A stretch of DNA of 64,000 nucleotides from assembly GCF_016892605.1 (NCBI RefSeq), contig NZ_JAFEMV010000005.1, forward strand, positions 216,218-280,217. Direction: 5' to 3'. This document shows, piece after piece, positions 55,343 through 63,971 of this stretch. Both the position numbers and the translations under genes were made by a program. The stretch's first letter is position 1. The number at the start of each line of letters is the position of its first letter. Source of the DNA: Desemzia sp. RIT 804. Its GTDB lineage: Bacteria; Bacillota; Bacilli; Lactobacillales; Carnobacteriaceae. The notes under the pieces were generated by a model. The model made no database searches and was not told the origin of the DNA. It saw only the letters and a program-made list of their open reading frames with translations.

Positions 55343-55971
55343 TGAAAACTAGAGCGATTGATTTTTTAGGAATAGCAACGATTTTTTTATGGATCATATC
55401 TTTTGCTATTATGTTCACGATCAATTTTACTCCACTGTATTCATTTGATGTCAATTTTTTCAATATACCTGATCAAGTGGGTTTATCTAGTGAAGTTATT
55501 ATGGAGAATTACCATATATTGTTGGATTATTTGAATAAGCCATGGGTAAGTGAATTAAATATGCCTGATTTTTCGAGCTCTGAGAGTGGGCTGTTCCATT
55601 TTTATGAGGTCAAACGTTTATTCTTACTCGACTACGGTATTTTGATCGGTACAACAATCGGCTCTTTTTTCTATTTACGCTATTTGAAGCGTAGTAAAAG
55701 AAACTGGGTATTGCTCAGACCGTTTATGTGGGGGATATTTGCACCGACAATCATTCTATTTTTGATTGCTGCAAATTTCAACCAATTGTTTGTTTTGTTC
55801 CATCAAGCTTTTTTTAACAATGATGCATGGATCTTTAACCCTGCCACTGATCCTATCATCTTGGCACTGCCAGAATCCTTCTTCATGCACTGCTTTGTTT
55901 TAGCGTTTGTATTAATACAGTTGCTGATCACCGGAGTATACTTTTACGCGAAGAAAACTGCTTTTAAATGA
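55342..55971 (+). CDS. TIGR01906-family integral membrane protein
   Basis: A 209-residue membrane protein with four to five hydrophobic helices: about residues 7-29, 95-115, 131-152 and 184-204. An extracellular loop lies between the first two and holds a conserved-looking NYHILLDYLNKPW stretch. The family (TIGR01906) is found in Lactobacillales and low-GC relatives, usually next to yutF, as here. Function unknown. ATG 55342 overlaps the yutF stop, so translation is coupled. A perfect-stem terminator follows at once. Confidence 0.8.
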   Translation: MKTRAIDFLGIATIFLWIISFAIMFTINFTPLYSFDVNFFNIPDQVGLSSEVIMENYHILLDYLNKPWVSELNMPDFSSSESGLFHFYEVKRLFLLDYGILIGTTIGSFFYLRYLKRSKRNWVLLRPFMWGIFAPTIILFLIAANFNQLFVLFHQAFFNNDAWIFNPATDPIILALPESFFMHCFVLAFVLIQLLITGVYFYAKKTAFK

Positions 55972-55977
55972 TCAACC

Positions 55978-56021
55978 AAAAAGCACGAATTCAGGTACTA
56001 AATCCTGAATTCGTGCTTTTT
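55978..56021 (+). terminator. Terminator of the yunD cluster
   Basis: AAAAAGCACGAATTCAGG pairs perfectly with CCTGAATTCGTGCTTTTT, 18 bp. It may act in both directions. Confidence 0.9.
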
Positions 56022-56043
56022 ATGTGGGAACTTCATTTTTTAG

Positions 56044-56221
56044 CGTTGGTAAAGAAATTCCCTCCGGCCTACAGGGTTGCTTATGGAAAGCCATGGGACC
56101 GCCTTGAGTTGAAAACCACATCTCAAGGCTATAAGCAGCCCCATATTCCTTCAGGAATTTCTAATACTGAGTATCTAAAAGGTTTAGATTTAAAAAGAAA
56201 TTTAGTTTTTACTTACCAACG
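56044..56221. ncRNA. Candidate structured RNA or MITE-like element
   Basis: Nested complementary pairs, from outside in: CGTTGGTAA (56044-56052) with TTACCAACG (56213-56221); AGAAATTCC (56053-56061) with GGAATTTCT (56154-56162); GGGTTGCTTAT (56074-56084) with ATAAGCAGCCC (56131-56141); and CCTTGAG (56102-56108) with CTCAAGG (56122-56128). It sits between convergent genes, outside both terminators. An open frame over it (55968-56234) looks non-coding. It may be a long, bulged hairpin RNA or a small inverted-repeat element; strand unknown. Confidence 0.5.
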
Positions 56222-56284
56222 TCAAATGTTGTAGAACTTTTCTATGCTGTGAAGTGGGTAGATATACAAAATACAAAAATTCTA

Positions 56285-56320
56285 TTGCAGCCTGGTTGAC
56301 AAAATTGTAATAGCCACTTT
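56285..56320 (-). terminator. Probable terminator of the PgpA-like gene
   Basis: On the minus strand CTATTACA and TGCAATAG pair around a large loop and are followed by AATTTTTG. The stem is short. Confidence 0.4.
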
Positions 56321-56332
56321 TTCTATGCGAAT

Positions 56333-56839
56333 TTATTTCGTGATTTCTGATTTAGATGGATTATCGTGTGCAAGACGGCTTGCTGCTGACGCGGCTATTG
56401 CACCAACTATATCGTCTAAGAAAGTATGCACTTCATTACCTTCATGGCTATTCAATCTTTCTAATATACCAGGTTTTACTTTATCGATATAACCATAGTT
56501 GGTAAAACCAATTGACCCGTATACATTTACAATAGACAGTGCCAGAATCTCATCAATCCCGAATAATCCTTCATCTTCAGTAACGATGTCTTGTAGTGGA
56601 GACATCAATTGGTTTTTCTCTGCTAATATATCTAATTGTATTCCCGTTAAGATTGCATTTTGAACTTCACGTTTTTTCAATACGGATTCAACATGTTTTA
56701 AGCATTCGTCTAAGCTCAAATCTACAATATACTTTTTTTGTAGAAATATAACAAGTTCAGCAATATCTTCTTCGTATACTCCGCGTTCATGCAGCAAATC
56801 AACAGCGGTTTTGTGCATTAATTTTTCATCTTTCACCAT
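56333..56839 (-). CDS. Phosphatidylglycerophosphatase A-family protein (YutG-like)
   Basis: A 168-residue protein of the PgpA/YutG family. The conserved C-terminal segment HTFLDDIVGAIAASAASRLAHD and the central EDEGLFGIDEILALSIVNVYGSIGFTNYGYIDK match the Firmicutes branch. In this branch the enzyme lacks strong membrane helices, and the phosphatase role in phosphatidylglycerol synthesis is not proven. GGAGGG precedes the ATG at 56839. Single gene on the minus strand. Confidence 0.82.
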   Translation of the reverse strand: MVKDEKLMHKTAVDLLHERGVYEEDIAELVIFLQKKYIVDLSLDECLKHVESVLKKREVQNAILTGIQLDILAEKNQLMSPLQDIVTEDEGLFGIDEILALSIVNVYGSIGFTNYGYIDKVKPGILERLNSHEGNEVHTFLDDIVGAIAASAASRLAHDNPSKSEITK

Positions 56840-56911
56840 ACGTATCCCTCCATTTAAAATAGCTATACGCTTATTATACCTAGAAAGAAGGCAAATGATG
56901 AAACGATAAGC

Positions 56912-56952
56912 AAAAAAATAACCTTAAAAGTTTGTACCTCTTAAGGCTATTG
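56912..56952 (-). terminator. Terminator of the ferredoxin-NADP reductase gene
   Basis: On the minus strand AATAGCCTTAAGAG pairs with CTTTTAAGGTTATT, followed by TTTTT. Confidence 0.8.
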
Positions 56953-56973
56953 TCATTTTATTTAGGAGAAACA

Positions 56974-57966
56974 TTAAAACAAACTGGTGCTGTGCATCGG
57001 TTGCACACGTTCATCAGGATTGATGTAACTCATAGCATTGTTGATGGCCGTTGGACCCTCACCAAAACCAGTAGCGATCAATTTGATTTTACCTTCGTAA
57101 GTACAGATATCACCGATGGCATAAATACCCGGAATAGAAGTTTCCATTTTTGTATTCACTGGAATTTCATTACGGGATACTTCAAAGCCCCATTTTTTCA
57201 TTGGACCGATAGAAGAAGTGAAGCCGTAATTAACTAAAAAGTCATCTACTTCGATTTCTTTTTCATTATTCCCACGTACTTCTTTGAGAGTGATACTGTC
57301 TAATTGGTGATCATTTCCAGAAAGACCATGCGGCACAAACGGAGTAAGGATTTCTACACTTGATTGCTCTAATAAAGAAATACTATGCTCATGTGCACGG
57401 AATTTATTTCGACGATGAACTAAAGAGACCTTTTTAGCAATCGGTTCTAGAGTCAATGCCCAATCAACAGCTGAGTCTCCACCACCGCAAATCACTACAT
57501 TTCGGTCTTTAAATTGCTCTACATTATTAACGTAGTAGTGCAACGTTTTACGTTCATATTTCTCCGCGCCATCGATTTCTAGTTTTCTAGGTTGAAAAGC
57601 TCCATTACCAGCAGCGATAATAATAGCTTTAGAATAGTGCTTTCCTTTATGGGTAGTCAGTTCAAAGACTGCGTCATCTGTTTTTACCACATCCAGCACT
57701 TCTTCATCTAAACAAATTGTTTGCTCGAAACGAGAATTTTGTACAGTTAGATTGGTGATCAATTCTTGACCAGTAATGACTGGCAAAGCTGGGATGTCGT
57801 AAATGTCTTTTTCAGGGTACAGCATAGCAACTTGCCCGCCAAGTTGCGGCAAGCTATCAATGATTTTCACTTTAGCATTTCTCATTCCAGCGTAGAAAGC
57901 CGCAAACATGCCTACAGGACCGCCGCCAATTATTGTGATATCATATATTTCATTTATTGATTCCAA
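56974..57966 (-). CDS. Ferredoxin/flavodoxin--NADP+ reductase (YumC type)
   Basis: A 330-residue thioredoxin-reductase-like flavoprotein. FAD site GGGPVGMFAAFYAGMR (residues 14-29), NADPH site GGGDSAVDWAL, and YAIGDI near the C-terminus. There is no CxxC redox pair, which excludes thioredoxin reductase and fits YumC-type ferredoxin-NADP reductase. TTG 57966 has GGAGGG 6 bp upstream. The longer frame to 58017 would include non-family residues. It may supply electrons to flavodoxin-like NrdI or Fe-S enzymes (inference). Confidence 0.9.
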   Translation of the reverse strand: MESINEIYDITIIGGGPVGMFAAFYAGMRNAKVKIIDSLPQLGGQVAMLYPEKDIYDIPALPVITGQELITNLTVQNSRFEQTICLDEEVLDVVKTDDAVFELTTHKGKHYSKAIIIAAGNGAFQPRKLEIDGAEKYERKTLHYYVNNVEQFKDRNVVICGGGDSAVDWALTLEPIAKKVSLVHRRNKFRAHEHSISLLEQSSVEILTPFVPHGLSGNDHQLDSITLKEVRGNNEKEIEVDDFLVNYGFTSSIGPMKKWGFEVSRNEIPVNTKMETSIPGIYAIGDICTYEGKIKLIATGFGEGPTAINNAMSYINPDERVQPMHSTSLF

Positions 57967-58049
57967 GATTAACCCTCCAACAATTTCTGAGTTGTATATT
58001 TCGAACAAGTGTAACACAAAGTAGAAGGCACTTCAGTTGTTCGATTTAA

Positions 58050-58541
58050 TTAATGTGTAAAAATCGCCTGAATGACATAGGCTACACCGATTCCCGTTAA
58101 AATTCCAAAAAACACTTCAATTGGTTTGTGACCTAGATATTCTTTCAAGTGGCGTTCTTTTTGTTCTTTATTAAATTTTTCAGTTGTCGTATCTTGTGAT
58201 AAGTTCCAAACCTTTTCACGTAAACGAGTAAATTCAAGAATTAATTCGTTTAATAGAATACCTTGCTCACCACTTTGTCTGCGGACTCCCATAGAATCAA
58301 ACATAACAATGACTCCAAAGGTACTAGCAATGGCGACTAAGGGGGAATCAATACCATGCTCCAAAGCAAGGGCTGTAATCAAAGCAGAAACAGCTGCAGA
58401 ATGAGAACTAGGCATTCCGCCTGTAGAAGTTGCTAAAGCCAGGGAAGTTTTTCTTTTTAATGCATAAGCCACAGGTATTTTAATGAACTGAGCAAATACA
58501 ATCGCGGCAAATGCTGCTATTAATGGATAATTTGAGAACAT
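58050..58541 (-). CDS. Divergent PAP2 family membrane protein (YuiD-like)
   Basis: A 163-residue membrane protein with four to five hydrophobic helices. The phosphatase-like signature TSTGGMPSSHSAAVSALITAL is clear, followed by DSMGVRRQSGEQ. This is the divergent PAP2 (acid phosphatase/vanadium haloperoxidase-related) group that includes YuiD. Real enzymatic activity is uncertain. ATG 58541 is chosen because AAGGAAGG lies upstream; the longer frame to 58721 adds non-conserved residues. Conserved neighbour of yumC in Bacilli. Confidence 0.85.
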   Translation of the reverse strand: MFSNYPLIAAFAAIVFAQFIKIPVAYALKRKTSLALATSTGGMPSSHSAAVSALITALALEHGIDSPLVAIASTFGVIVMFDSMGVRRQSGEQGILLNELILEFTRLREKVWNLSQDTTTEKFNKEQKERHLKEYLGHKPIEVFFGILTGIGVAYVIQAIFTH

Positions 58542-58803
58542 AATGTTTGTTCCTTCCTTTGCGAAATAAAATATAAAGCTGTATTTATCATACCATGAAC
58601 TAAAGAAGAGCTGCGTAAAAAAGTTTTGTTTTTCCATTCTTTGAAGAGAATCAAAAGGAGTTCTGTAAGAAGCTTTTAAAGAATAAGTATAGGGAAGAGA
58701 AAAAATAATAGTGGCAATCACAAAAAAGATTCGTTATCATGAAAACTGTGTAATGAGAGAAAAAAAGTTGTGCACCGAGCTGCACACCATAGGAGGATGT
58801 ATA

Positions 58804-59394
58804 ATGAGCATGTATACTCAATTGTCAAAAGAAGTAGCAGAAAATGAACAAAAAGCTGTTATTCGTACCAATATGGGAGACATCACAATTAAATTGTTCC
58901 CAGAAATCGCTCCAAAAACAGTCGAAAACTTTGTAGGATTAGCTGAAAAAGGCTACTATAACGGAATTGTATTCCACCGTGTCATTCCTGATTTCATGAT
59001 TCAAGGCGGAGATCCGACTGGAAGCGGTATGGGTGGAGAAAGTTTATGGGGAGATTCATTTGAAGATGAGTTTTCTAGTGAAGCTTTTAATATCAATGGA
59101 GCTTTATCAATGGCAAATGCTGGACCAAACACAAATGGAAGTCAATTCTTTATTGTAACAGCATCAAGCACTCCAGCAAACATGGTTGCTCAATTAGAAG
59201 CAGCTGGTTACCCAGCAGAAATCGTTGAAGAATATAAAAACAACGGTGGAACGCCATGGTTAGACCAACGTCATACTGTTTTCGGACAAGTGATCGAAGG
59301 TATGGATGTAGCGAATGATATCCAGGGTGTTCAACGTGGATTCCAAGATAAACCTGTAAACGATGTTGTCATTGAAACAATCGAATTAGTTTAA
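58804..59394 (+). CDS. Cyclophilin-type peptidyl-prolyl cis-trans isomerase
   Basis: A 196-residue cyclophilin. Active-site blocks are [39 protein letters not shown] ([17 protein letters not shown]) and [15 protein letters not shown]. It has no signal peptide, so it acts in the cytoplasm in protein folding. An internal stretch between the second and third block (about residues 125-155) is longer than in PpiB of E. coli. This is usual for this Lactobacillales type. ATG 58804 is preferred for the strong AGGAGG site upstream; the frame opens earlier without a ribosome site. Confidence 0.92.
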   Translation: MSMYTQLSKEVAENEQKAVIRTNMGDITIKLFPEIAPKTVENFVGLAEKGYYNGIVFHRVIPDFMIQGGDPTGSGMGGESLWGDSFEDEFSSEAFNINGALSMANAGPNTNGSQFFIVTASSTPANMVAQLEAAGYPAEIVEEYKNNGGTPWLDQRHTVFGQVIEGMDVANDIQGVQRGFQDKPVNDVVIETIELV

Positions 59395-59399
59395 TTCTA

Positions 59400-59434
59400 A
59401 AACTTCTGTCTATATTTTAGACAGAAGTTTTTTT
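59400..59434 (+). terminator. Terminator of the cyclophilin gene
   Basis: AACTTCTGTCT pairs with AGACAGAAGTT, followed by TTTTTT. Confidence 0.9.
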
Positions 59435-59527
59435 GAAACAAATTCAAATTGTTATGAAAACGAATTCTTTTTTGTGGGAGATTTTGTTATACTAGTTAGG
59501 TAAGTTGACTTTGAAAGGATGAAGAAT

Positions 59528-60382
59528 ATGTTTGGAGCAATTGAAGCTGGCGGAACTAAATTTGTCTGTGCAGTGAGTGACTCAGATTTTACCATTAAAG
59601 AAAGAGTCAGTATACCTACTACAACACCTGAAGAAACAATGACGGAAGTATTTGCTTTTTTTGATAAATACGAATTAAGCGCTATTGGCATTGGTTCATT
59701 TGGACCTATTGATGTCAATCGTAGTTCGAATACATATGGCTATATTACGTCTACACCAAAAACAGCATGGAAGTATTACGATTTTCTGGGTGAAGTGGAA
59801 AAACGTTACAATGTACCAGTGGGCTGGACAACAGATGTAAATGCTGCTGCACTAGGAGAAATAAGAGAAGGAGCGGCTAAAGGATTGAACAGCTGTGTCT
59901 ATTTAACTGTTGGTACTGGGATTGGTGGAGGAGCAGTGATCAATGGAAAACTTTTAGAAGGATACGGTCATCCTGAAATGGGGCATATCCCCGTTCGATT
60001 ACATCCTGATGAAACCTATAAAGGGACTTGTCCTTATCATGGAGATTGCTTGGAAGGCATTGCTGCGGGCCCAGCTATCGAAGGACGATTTGGCAAAAAA
60101 GGCCATCTATTAGCCGATCAAAAAGAAGTCTGGGAAATGGAAGCTTATTACTTGGCACAAGCCTTGGTGAACTATACGTTGATTCTTTCCCCTGAACGCA
60201 TCGTATTAGGTGGAGGCGTTATGAAACAACAGCAGCTGTATCCATTAGTCCGCCAAAGATTTGCAGAACTGATAAATGATTATGTTCAAGTGCCGGATTT
60301 AAAAGAATACATCGTAGCTCCTGGTCTCGGAGACAATGCAGGTATTATAGGCTGTTTGCTGTTGGCAGCCGAACAAAATTAA
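59528..60382 (+). CDS. ROK-family fructokinase
   Basis: A 284-residue sugar kinase. ATP-binding AIEAGGTKFVCAV at the N-terminus. The ROK segment GTGIGGGAVINGKLLEGYGHPEMGHIPV includes the catalytic aspartate region. The zinc motif CPYHGDCLEGIAAGPAI follows. It closely fits Gram-positive fructokinase (ScrK/GmuE type), which makes fructose-6-phosphate. The pgi gene 1.2 kb downstream fits the same route. No PTS or sucrose gene adjoins it. ATG 59528 is favoured over ATG 59519 on ribosome-site spacing. Confidence 0.9.
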   Translation: MFGAIEAGGTKFVCAVSDSDFTIKERVSIPTTTPEETMTEVFAFFDKYELSAIGIGSFGPIDVNRSSNTYGYITSTPKTAWKYYDFLGEVEKRYNVPVGWTTDVNAAALGEIREGAAKGLNSCVYLTVGTGIGGGAVINGKLLEGYGHPEMGHIPVRLHPDETYKGTCPYHGDCLEGIAAGPAIEGRFGKKGHLLADQKEVWEMEAYYLAQALVNYTLILSPERIVLGGGVMKQQQLYPLVRQRFAELINDYVQVPDLKEYIVAPGLGDNAGIIGCLLLAAEQN

Positions 60383-60395
60383 TTTTTCAAGTATA

Positions 60396-60435
60396 AAGGG
60401 ATGACCATCTAAATATATGGGTCCCTTTTTTTTAT
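60396..60435 (+). terminator. Terminator of the fructokinase gene
   Basis: AAAGGGATGACCAT and ATGGGTCCCTTT form an imperfect stem, followed by a T-run. Confidence 0.8.
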
Positions 60436-60540
60436 GTAGTTTATTTATTGTGTAAATTTGAAGAGAAAATTGTGAACAAAGAGTAAAGGCAAAAAGGCTA
60501 AACTATCATCTTTTAAGTAAAAACATAAAATAACGAAAGA

Positions 60541-60566
60541 TTTTGAAAACGAGGTCATTTTCAAAA
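60541..60566. promoter_or_regulatory. Inverted repeat upstream of cvfD
   Basis: TTTTGAAAA (60541-60549) and TTTTCAAAA (60558-60566) are perfect inverse complements with an 8-bp spacer, about 80 bp before the S1-domain gene. A TATAAT (60594-60599) follows. Possible operator. Confidence 0.4.
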
Positions 60567-60646
60567 CGGTACAAATTATTTGTAGATGGTGTTATAATAA
60601 GTGCATAAAGAAGAAGTGGATTAATTCTGCAAAGCGAGGTGTTAGG

Positions 60647-61030
60647 ATGGAATATAAAATTGGAACGGTAACAAAAGGAAAAGTCACTGGGATTCAACCT
60701 TATGGTGCATTTGTTTCTTTAGATGAAGAAACTCAAGGGTTGATTCATATCTCTGAATGTAGACATGGTTACGTAAAAGAAGTAGACGAACTGTTAACTG
60801 TAGGAGAAGAACTTGAAGTGATGGTTATTGATATTGATGAATACACCAAGAAAATCAGTTTATCCCTCAGAACCTTGGAAGACCCTCAAACATTTGTTTA
60901 CTATCCTAAGAAAAAACGCCACTATGCTAAAAAAGGCAAAATAGGATTTCAAAGCATCAAAGAAACATTGCCTAAATGGATTAAACAAGCTAAAGAAGAT
61001 GAAAAGAACCAAATTAATTCTAAACAATAG
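60647..61030 (+). CDS. cvfD: S1 RNA-binding domain protein CvfD/YugI
   Basis: A 127-residue protein with one S1 domain at residues 5-72 (GTVTKGKVTGIQPYGAFVSLDEETQGLIHIS and VGEELEVMVIDIDEYTKKISLSLR), then a basic tail (KKKRHYAKKGKIGF). CvfD/YugI (general stress protein 13) binds RNA and the ribosome and acts as a post-transcriptional regulator in streptococci. Start ATG has AGCGAGGTG upstream. Single gene. Confidence 0.9.
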   Translation: MEYKIGTVTKGKVTGIQPYGAFVSLDEETQGLIHISECRHGYVKEVDELLTVGEELEVMVIDIDEYTKKISLSLRTLEDPQTFVYYPKKKRHYAKKGKIGFQSIKETLPKWIKQAKEDEKNQINSKQ

Positions 61031-61089
61031 TTTTTAGTTATAGTAGAGAATATTTGTTATTATGGATAATTCTTGAGAGGGGTTTATGC

Positions 61090-61476
61090 ATGACTGAAGT
61101 ACAAATAGTAGCCGGTACTGTAATGGCTCAAGCTTTTAACGGGAAATACGTTTTTTTGGTAAAAAATCAAGAGGAGTTATACAAACTGCCAACGACCCCC
61201 ATTAGCGATAATAAAACTGGGCTGGCATGTATAATTGAGGAATTAAAAACAATTCTTGATATTGAAGGCTCATCACTAGATTTATATGAATTAACTAATT
61301 CTGTTGTAAATGATTCTCGCGTGCCACTTTTTGTGTTTGCTTTAAATAAGAAATTTACAGAACTAAATGAACTTTTGAAAGAAAACTCGACTCATTATGC
61401 CTGGATGCCTTCTGATACCTTAATTGAAACATTAGAAAATATGGATATATCTGGAGTTCCAATATTCAAGCAATAA
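61090..61476 (+). CDS. Hypothetical protein, possibly Nudix-like without the Nudix box
   Basis: A 128-residue soluble protein. It has the layout of a short Nudix fold: an initial beta strand pair (VQIVAGTVMAQAF, KYVFLVKN), then TGLACIIEELKTIL, and a late TLIETL segment. The GX5EX7REUXEEXGU catalytic box is not present, with only IEELKTIL resembling it. I therefore call it unknown, with a degenerate Nudix relation as a guess. ATG 61090 has a GAGAGGGG site upstream; single gene with its own terminator. Confidence 0.65.
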   Translation: MTEVQIVAGTVMAQAFNGKYVFLVKNQEELYKLPTTPISDNKTGLACIIEELKTILDIEGSSLDLYELTNSVVNDSRVPLFVFALNKKFTELNELLKENSTHYAWMPSDTLIETLENMDISGVPIFKQ

Positions 61477-61491
61477 ATAATACTACAACAA

Positions 61492-61530
61492 CAGCGTTTT
61501 CATTTTAACTATGAAAGTGCTGTTTTTTCT
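61492..61530 (+). terminator. Terminator after the Nudix-like gene
   Basis: AACAGCGTTTTCAT pairs with ATGAAAGTGCTGTT, followed by TTTT. Confidence 0.85.
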
Positions 61531-61617
61531 TGCTTTTTTAGAACAAAACAACTAAAGTAAAAGAGTGTTAACTAAAGCAATAGACCACAATACATACTTA
61601 TGGAGGTTATTGAAAAA

Positions 61618-62964
61618 ATGAGTCATATCCAATTTGATTATTCAACAATCAGTAAATTTGTTCAAGAACATGAATTGACTAATTTGCAACAACAAGTATC
61701 TACAGCTAACGACATGTTACGCAAAGGGACTGGAGCAGGTAGTGATTACTTAGGATGGATCACATTACCGAAAGATTACGACAAAGAAGAATTTGCTCGT
61801 ATCAAAGAAGCGGCTAAAAAAATCCAAAATGATTCTGAAGTATTAGTAGTGCTAGGAATCGGAGGTTCTTACTTAGGAACTAAAGCTGCATTGGATTTCT
61901 TAAACCATACTTTCTACAACTTATTAGGTAATGACAAACGCAAAACGCCGCAAATTTTCTTTGCAGGGAACAGCATTAGTTCAACTTATTTAAATGATTT
62001 AGTAGAAGTTATCGGAGACCGTGATTTCTCAGTAAATATGATCTCAAAATCTGGAACAACTACAGAACCTGCAATTGCTTTCCGTGTATTTAAAGAATTA
62101 TTGATCAAAAAATACGGAGAAGAAGGCGCTAAAGAAAGAATCTATGCAACAACTGACAAAGCTAAAGGATCTTTAAAAGGCGAAGCAGACGCTCAAGGAT
62201 ATGAAACTTTTGTGATTCCTGATGATGTTGGGGGACGTTTCTCTGTACTAACTGCTGTAGGTTTATTGCCGATCGCAGTAAGCGGAGCGGATATTGATGC
62301 TTTGATGAAAGGTGCAGCGGACGCTAGTGAAGCTTATTCTAGTGACAAACTAGAAGAAAATGAAGCTTATCAATACGCAGCACTTCGTAACGTTTTATAC
62401 CGCAAAGGAAAAGTTACTGAACTATTGATCAATTACGAACCAAGTTTGCAATACTTCTCAGAATGGTGGAAACAATTATTCGGAGAATCAGAAGGAAAAG
62501 ACCAAAAAGGTATCTACCCTTCAAGTGCAAACTTCTCTACTGACTTACATTCATTAGGACAATTCATTCAAGAAGGCTCTCGTAATATCTTTGAGACGGT
62601 TATTAAAGTTGAGAAACCTAAAAAAGGAATGGCAATTCCTGAAAGCGAAGAAGATTTAGATGGATTAGGTTATTTACAAGGAAAAGACATCGACTTTGTT
62701 AACACGAAAGCTTTCCAAGGAACTTTGTTAGCTCATACTGACGGTGACGTTCCGAATTTTGTTATTACTATTCCGGAGACTGATGAATATACATTAGGTT
62801 ACTTGATGTACTTCTTTGAAATTGCTGTAGGTGTTTCTGGTTACTTAAATGGAGTAAATCCATTTGACCAACCAGGTGTAGAAGCTTACAAGAAAAATAT
62901 GTTTGCATTACTAGGTAAACCAGGATTTGAAGAATTAGGTAAAGAATTAAATGACCGACTATAG
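61618..62964 (+). CDS. pgi: Glucose-6-phosphate isomerase
   Basis: A 448-residue enzyme interconverting glucose-6-phosphate and fructose-6-phosphate. PGI signatures are present: [19 protein letters not shown], the [14 protein letters not shown] phosphate-binding segment, and the conserved [13 protein letters not shown] block ([16 protein letters not shown]). The length is typical of the bacilli type. ATG 61618 (MSHIQFDYS) has GGAGG upstream; an in-frame ATG at 61600 overlaps that site. Codon use looks highly optimised, in agreement with strong expression. Confidence 0.96.
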   Translation: MSHIQFDYSTISKFVQEHELTNLQQQVSTANDMLRKGTGAGSDYLGWITLPKDYDKEEFARIKEAAKKIQNDSEVLVVLGIGGSYLGTKAALDFLNHTFYNLLGNDKRKTPQIFFAGNSISSTYLNDLVEVIGDRDFSVNMISKSGTTTEPAIAFRVFKELLIKKYGEEGAKERIYATTDKAKGSLKGEADAQGYETFVIPDDVGGRFSVLTAVGLLPIAVSGADIDALMKGAADASEAYSSDKLEENEAYQYAALRNVLYRKGKVTELLINYEPSLQYFSEWWKQLFGESEGKDQKGIYPSSANFSTDLHSLGQFIQEGSRNIFETVIKVEKPKKGMAIPESEEDLDGLGYLQGKDIDFVNTKAFQGTLLAHTDGDVPNFVITIPETDEYTLGYLMYFFEIAVGVSGYLNGVNPFDQPGVEAYKKNMFALLGKPGFEELGKELNDRL

Positions 62965-62980
62965 TCATTAGTGTAAAATT

Positions 62981-63050
62981 AACCGTTGTTTAGCTGTCCA
63001 ATCATTGAAGAAAGAAGTTTCTGATTGAATGGACATAAACAGCGGTTTTT
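62981..63050 (+). terminator. Terminator of pgi
   Basis: AACCGTTGTTTA and TGTCCA pair with TGGACA and AAACAGCGGTT, followed by TTTTTATT. Confidence 0.8.
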
Positions 63051-63087
63051 TATTTTTATCTTATTTATAGAAGAAAGAGGTAGTTTT

Positions 63088-63618
63088 ATGGAATCACAAA
63101 TAGTTATACATCAAGCAACGAAAAATGATCTAGCTCTTATCCAAAGGATCTTAAAACAAACAGCAGAGTGGCTCCATTCAATTGGTTCAACTCAATGGAG
63201 TGAAATATTAGAAGGCAAAGATAATCATAATACTCCTTTAGCTATTGAACATGGAGATGTTTATTATGCTACGATGGATGATCAAGTAACAGGTATGTTT
63301 ATATTATGGAACAAACAAAGCAAGTGGGATGAAGAAATGTGGGGATATGATTGCAATCAAGATTGGGTTTATTTGCATCGTGTTAATATCATACGAAAAT
63401 ACGCTGGAACTTCTGTTGTTCAACAAATGATAGAAGAAGCTAAAAAAATAGCTGTAAAAAAACAAGTCAAAGGTATACGGTTAGATTGTATGGCTGATAA
63501 AAGCTATTTAAATAGCTTATATCAAGATATCGGTTTTTCATTTGTAGAGAGAATCAAAAATTACGATACTGGTGTAGAAAAAGTTGATTTTAACTTATAT
63601 CATTATTCAGTGAGATAA
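63088..63618 (+). CDS. GNAT-family N-acetyltransferase
   Basis: A 176-residue acetyltransferase of the GNAT fold. The N-terminal IVIHQATKNDLALIQRILKQTAEWL is typical, as is VYLHRVNIIRKYAGTSVVQQMIEEAKKIA, in which the R/Q-x-x-G-x-A loop is altered to RKYAGTSV. The C-terminal LDCMADKSYLNSLYQDIGFSFV holds the usual acetyl-CoA-side tyrosine region. Substrate unknown. AGAGG ribosome site precedes ATG 63088. Single gene. Confidence 0.85.
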   Translation: MESQIVIHQATKNDLALIQRILKQTAEWLHSIGSTQWSEILEGKDNHNTPLAIEHGDVYYATMDDQVTGMFILWNKQSKWDEEMWGYDCNQDWVYLHRVNIIRKYAGTSVVQQMIEEAKKIAVKKQVKGIRLDCMADKSYLNSLYQDIGFSFVERIKNYDTGVEKVDFNLYHYSVR

Positions 63619-63634
63619 AAAACGAACTTTCATG

Positions 63635-63669
63635 CTTTTAAATCCTACTGTAAGTAAGATTTAAAAGCC
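63635..63669. terminator. Hairpin after the GNAT gene
   Basis: GCTTTTAAATC pairs with GATTTAAAAGC. No T-run follows, so it may be a weak terminator. Confidence 0.5.
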
Positions 63670-63747
63670 AACACGCATTATAGAAACCAAACTATTTTTA
63701 TCTTTGAATATTTATTATACGTTTTAATAAAAAAAAGTATTTTTTTG

Positions 63748-63776
63748 TTGACCACAAAACAAAAAGTTGTTATAGT
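63748..63776 (+). promoter_or_regulatory. rrn-type promoter P1
   Basis: TTGACC (63748-63753), 17-bp spacer, TATAGT (63771-63776). First of three tandem strong promoters. Confidence 0.75.
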
Positions 63777-63844
63777 AATTGATGTCGCTAAAACACCCCT
63801 TACGAGACGTTAAGTCGACTGTAAATTTTAAAGCAAAAAAAATG

Positions 63845-63874
63845 TTGACTTGAAGTTAAGTGACGTGATAATAT
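63845..63874 (+). promoter_or_regulatory. rrn-type promoter P2
   Basis: TTGACT (63845-63850), 18-bp spacer, TAATAT (63869-63874). Confidence 0.75.
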
Positions 63875-63942
63875 AAATGGAGTCGAGGGAGCGCTTGCAT
63901 GATTATTCGATTGAATAAAAATGCAAAAACATTAAAAAAATG

Positions 63943-63971
63943 TTGACAAATCTTTGATCACCTGATAATAT
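63943..63971 (+). promoter_or_regulatory. rrn-type promoter P3
   Basis: TTGACA (63943-63948), 17-bp spacer, TAATAT (63966-63971), a near-consensus sigma-A promoter. A GTTGTC/GACAAC dyad (63979-63995) follows. Three strong promoters about 98 bp apart with no gene after them suggest an rRNA operon just beyond the window. Confidence 0.8.

Noticed and set aside
55968..56234. 88-residue plus-strand frame after the TIGR01906 gene
   Set aside because: It reads through a perfect terminator hairpin and the nested palindrome, has no ribosome site of its own and shows no protein-like pattern.
56932..57237. 101-residue plus-strand frame
   Set aside because: Lies antisense to the ferredoxin-NADP reductase gene and its terminator; shadow frame.
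56974..57966. Thioredoxin reductase
   Set aside because: No CxxC redox motif between the NADPH and second FAD segments, so YumC-type ferredoxin-NADP reductase fits better.
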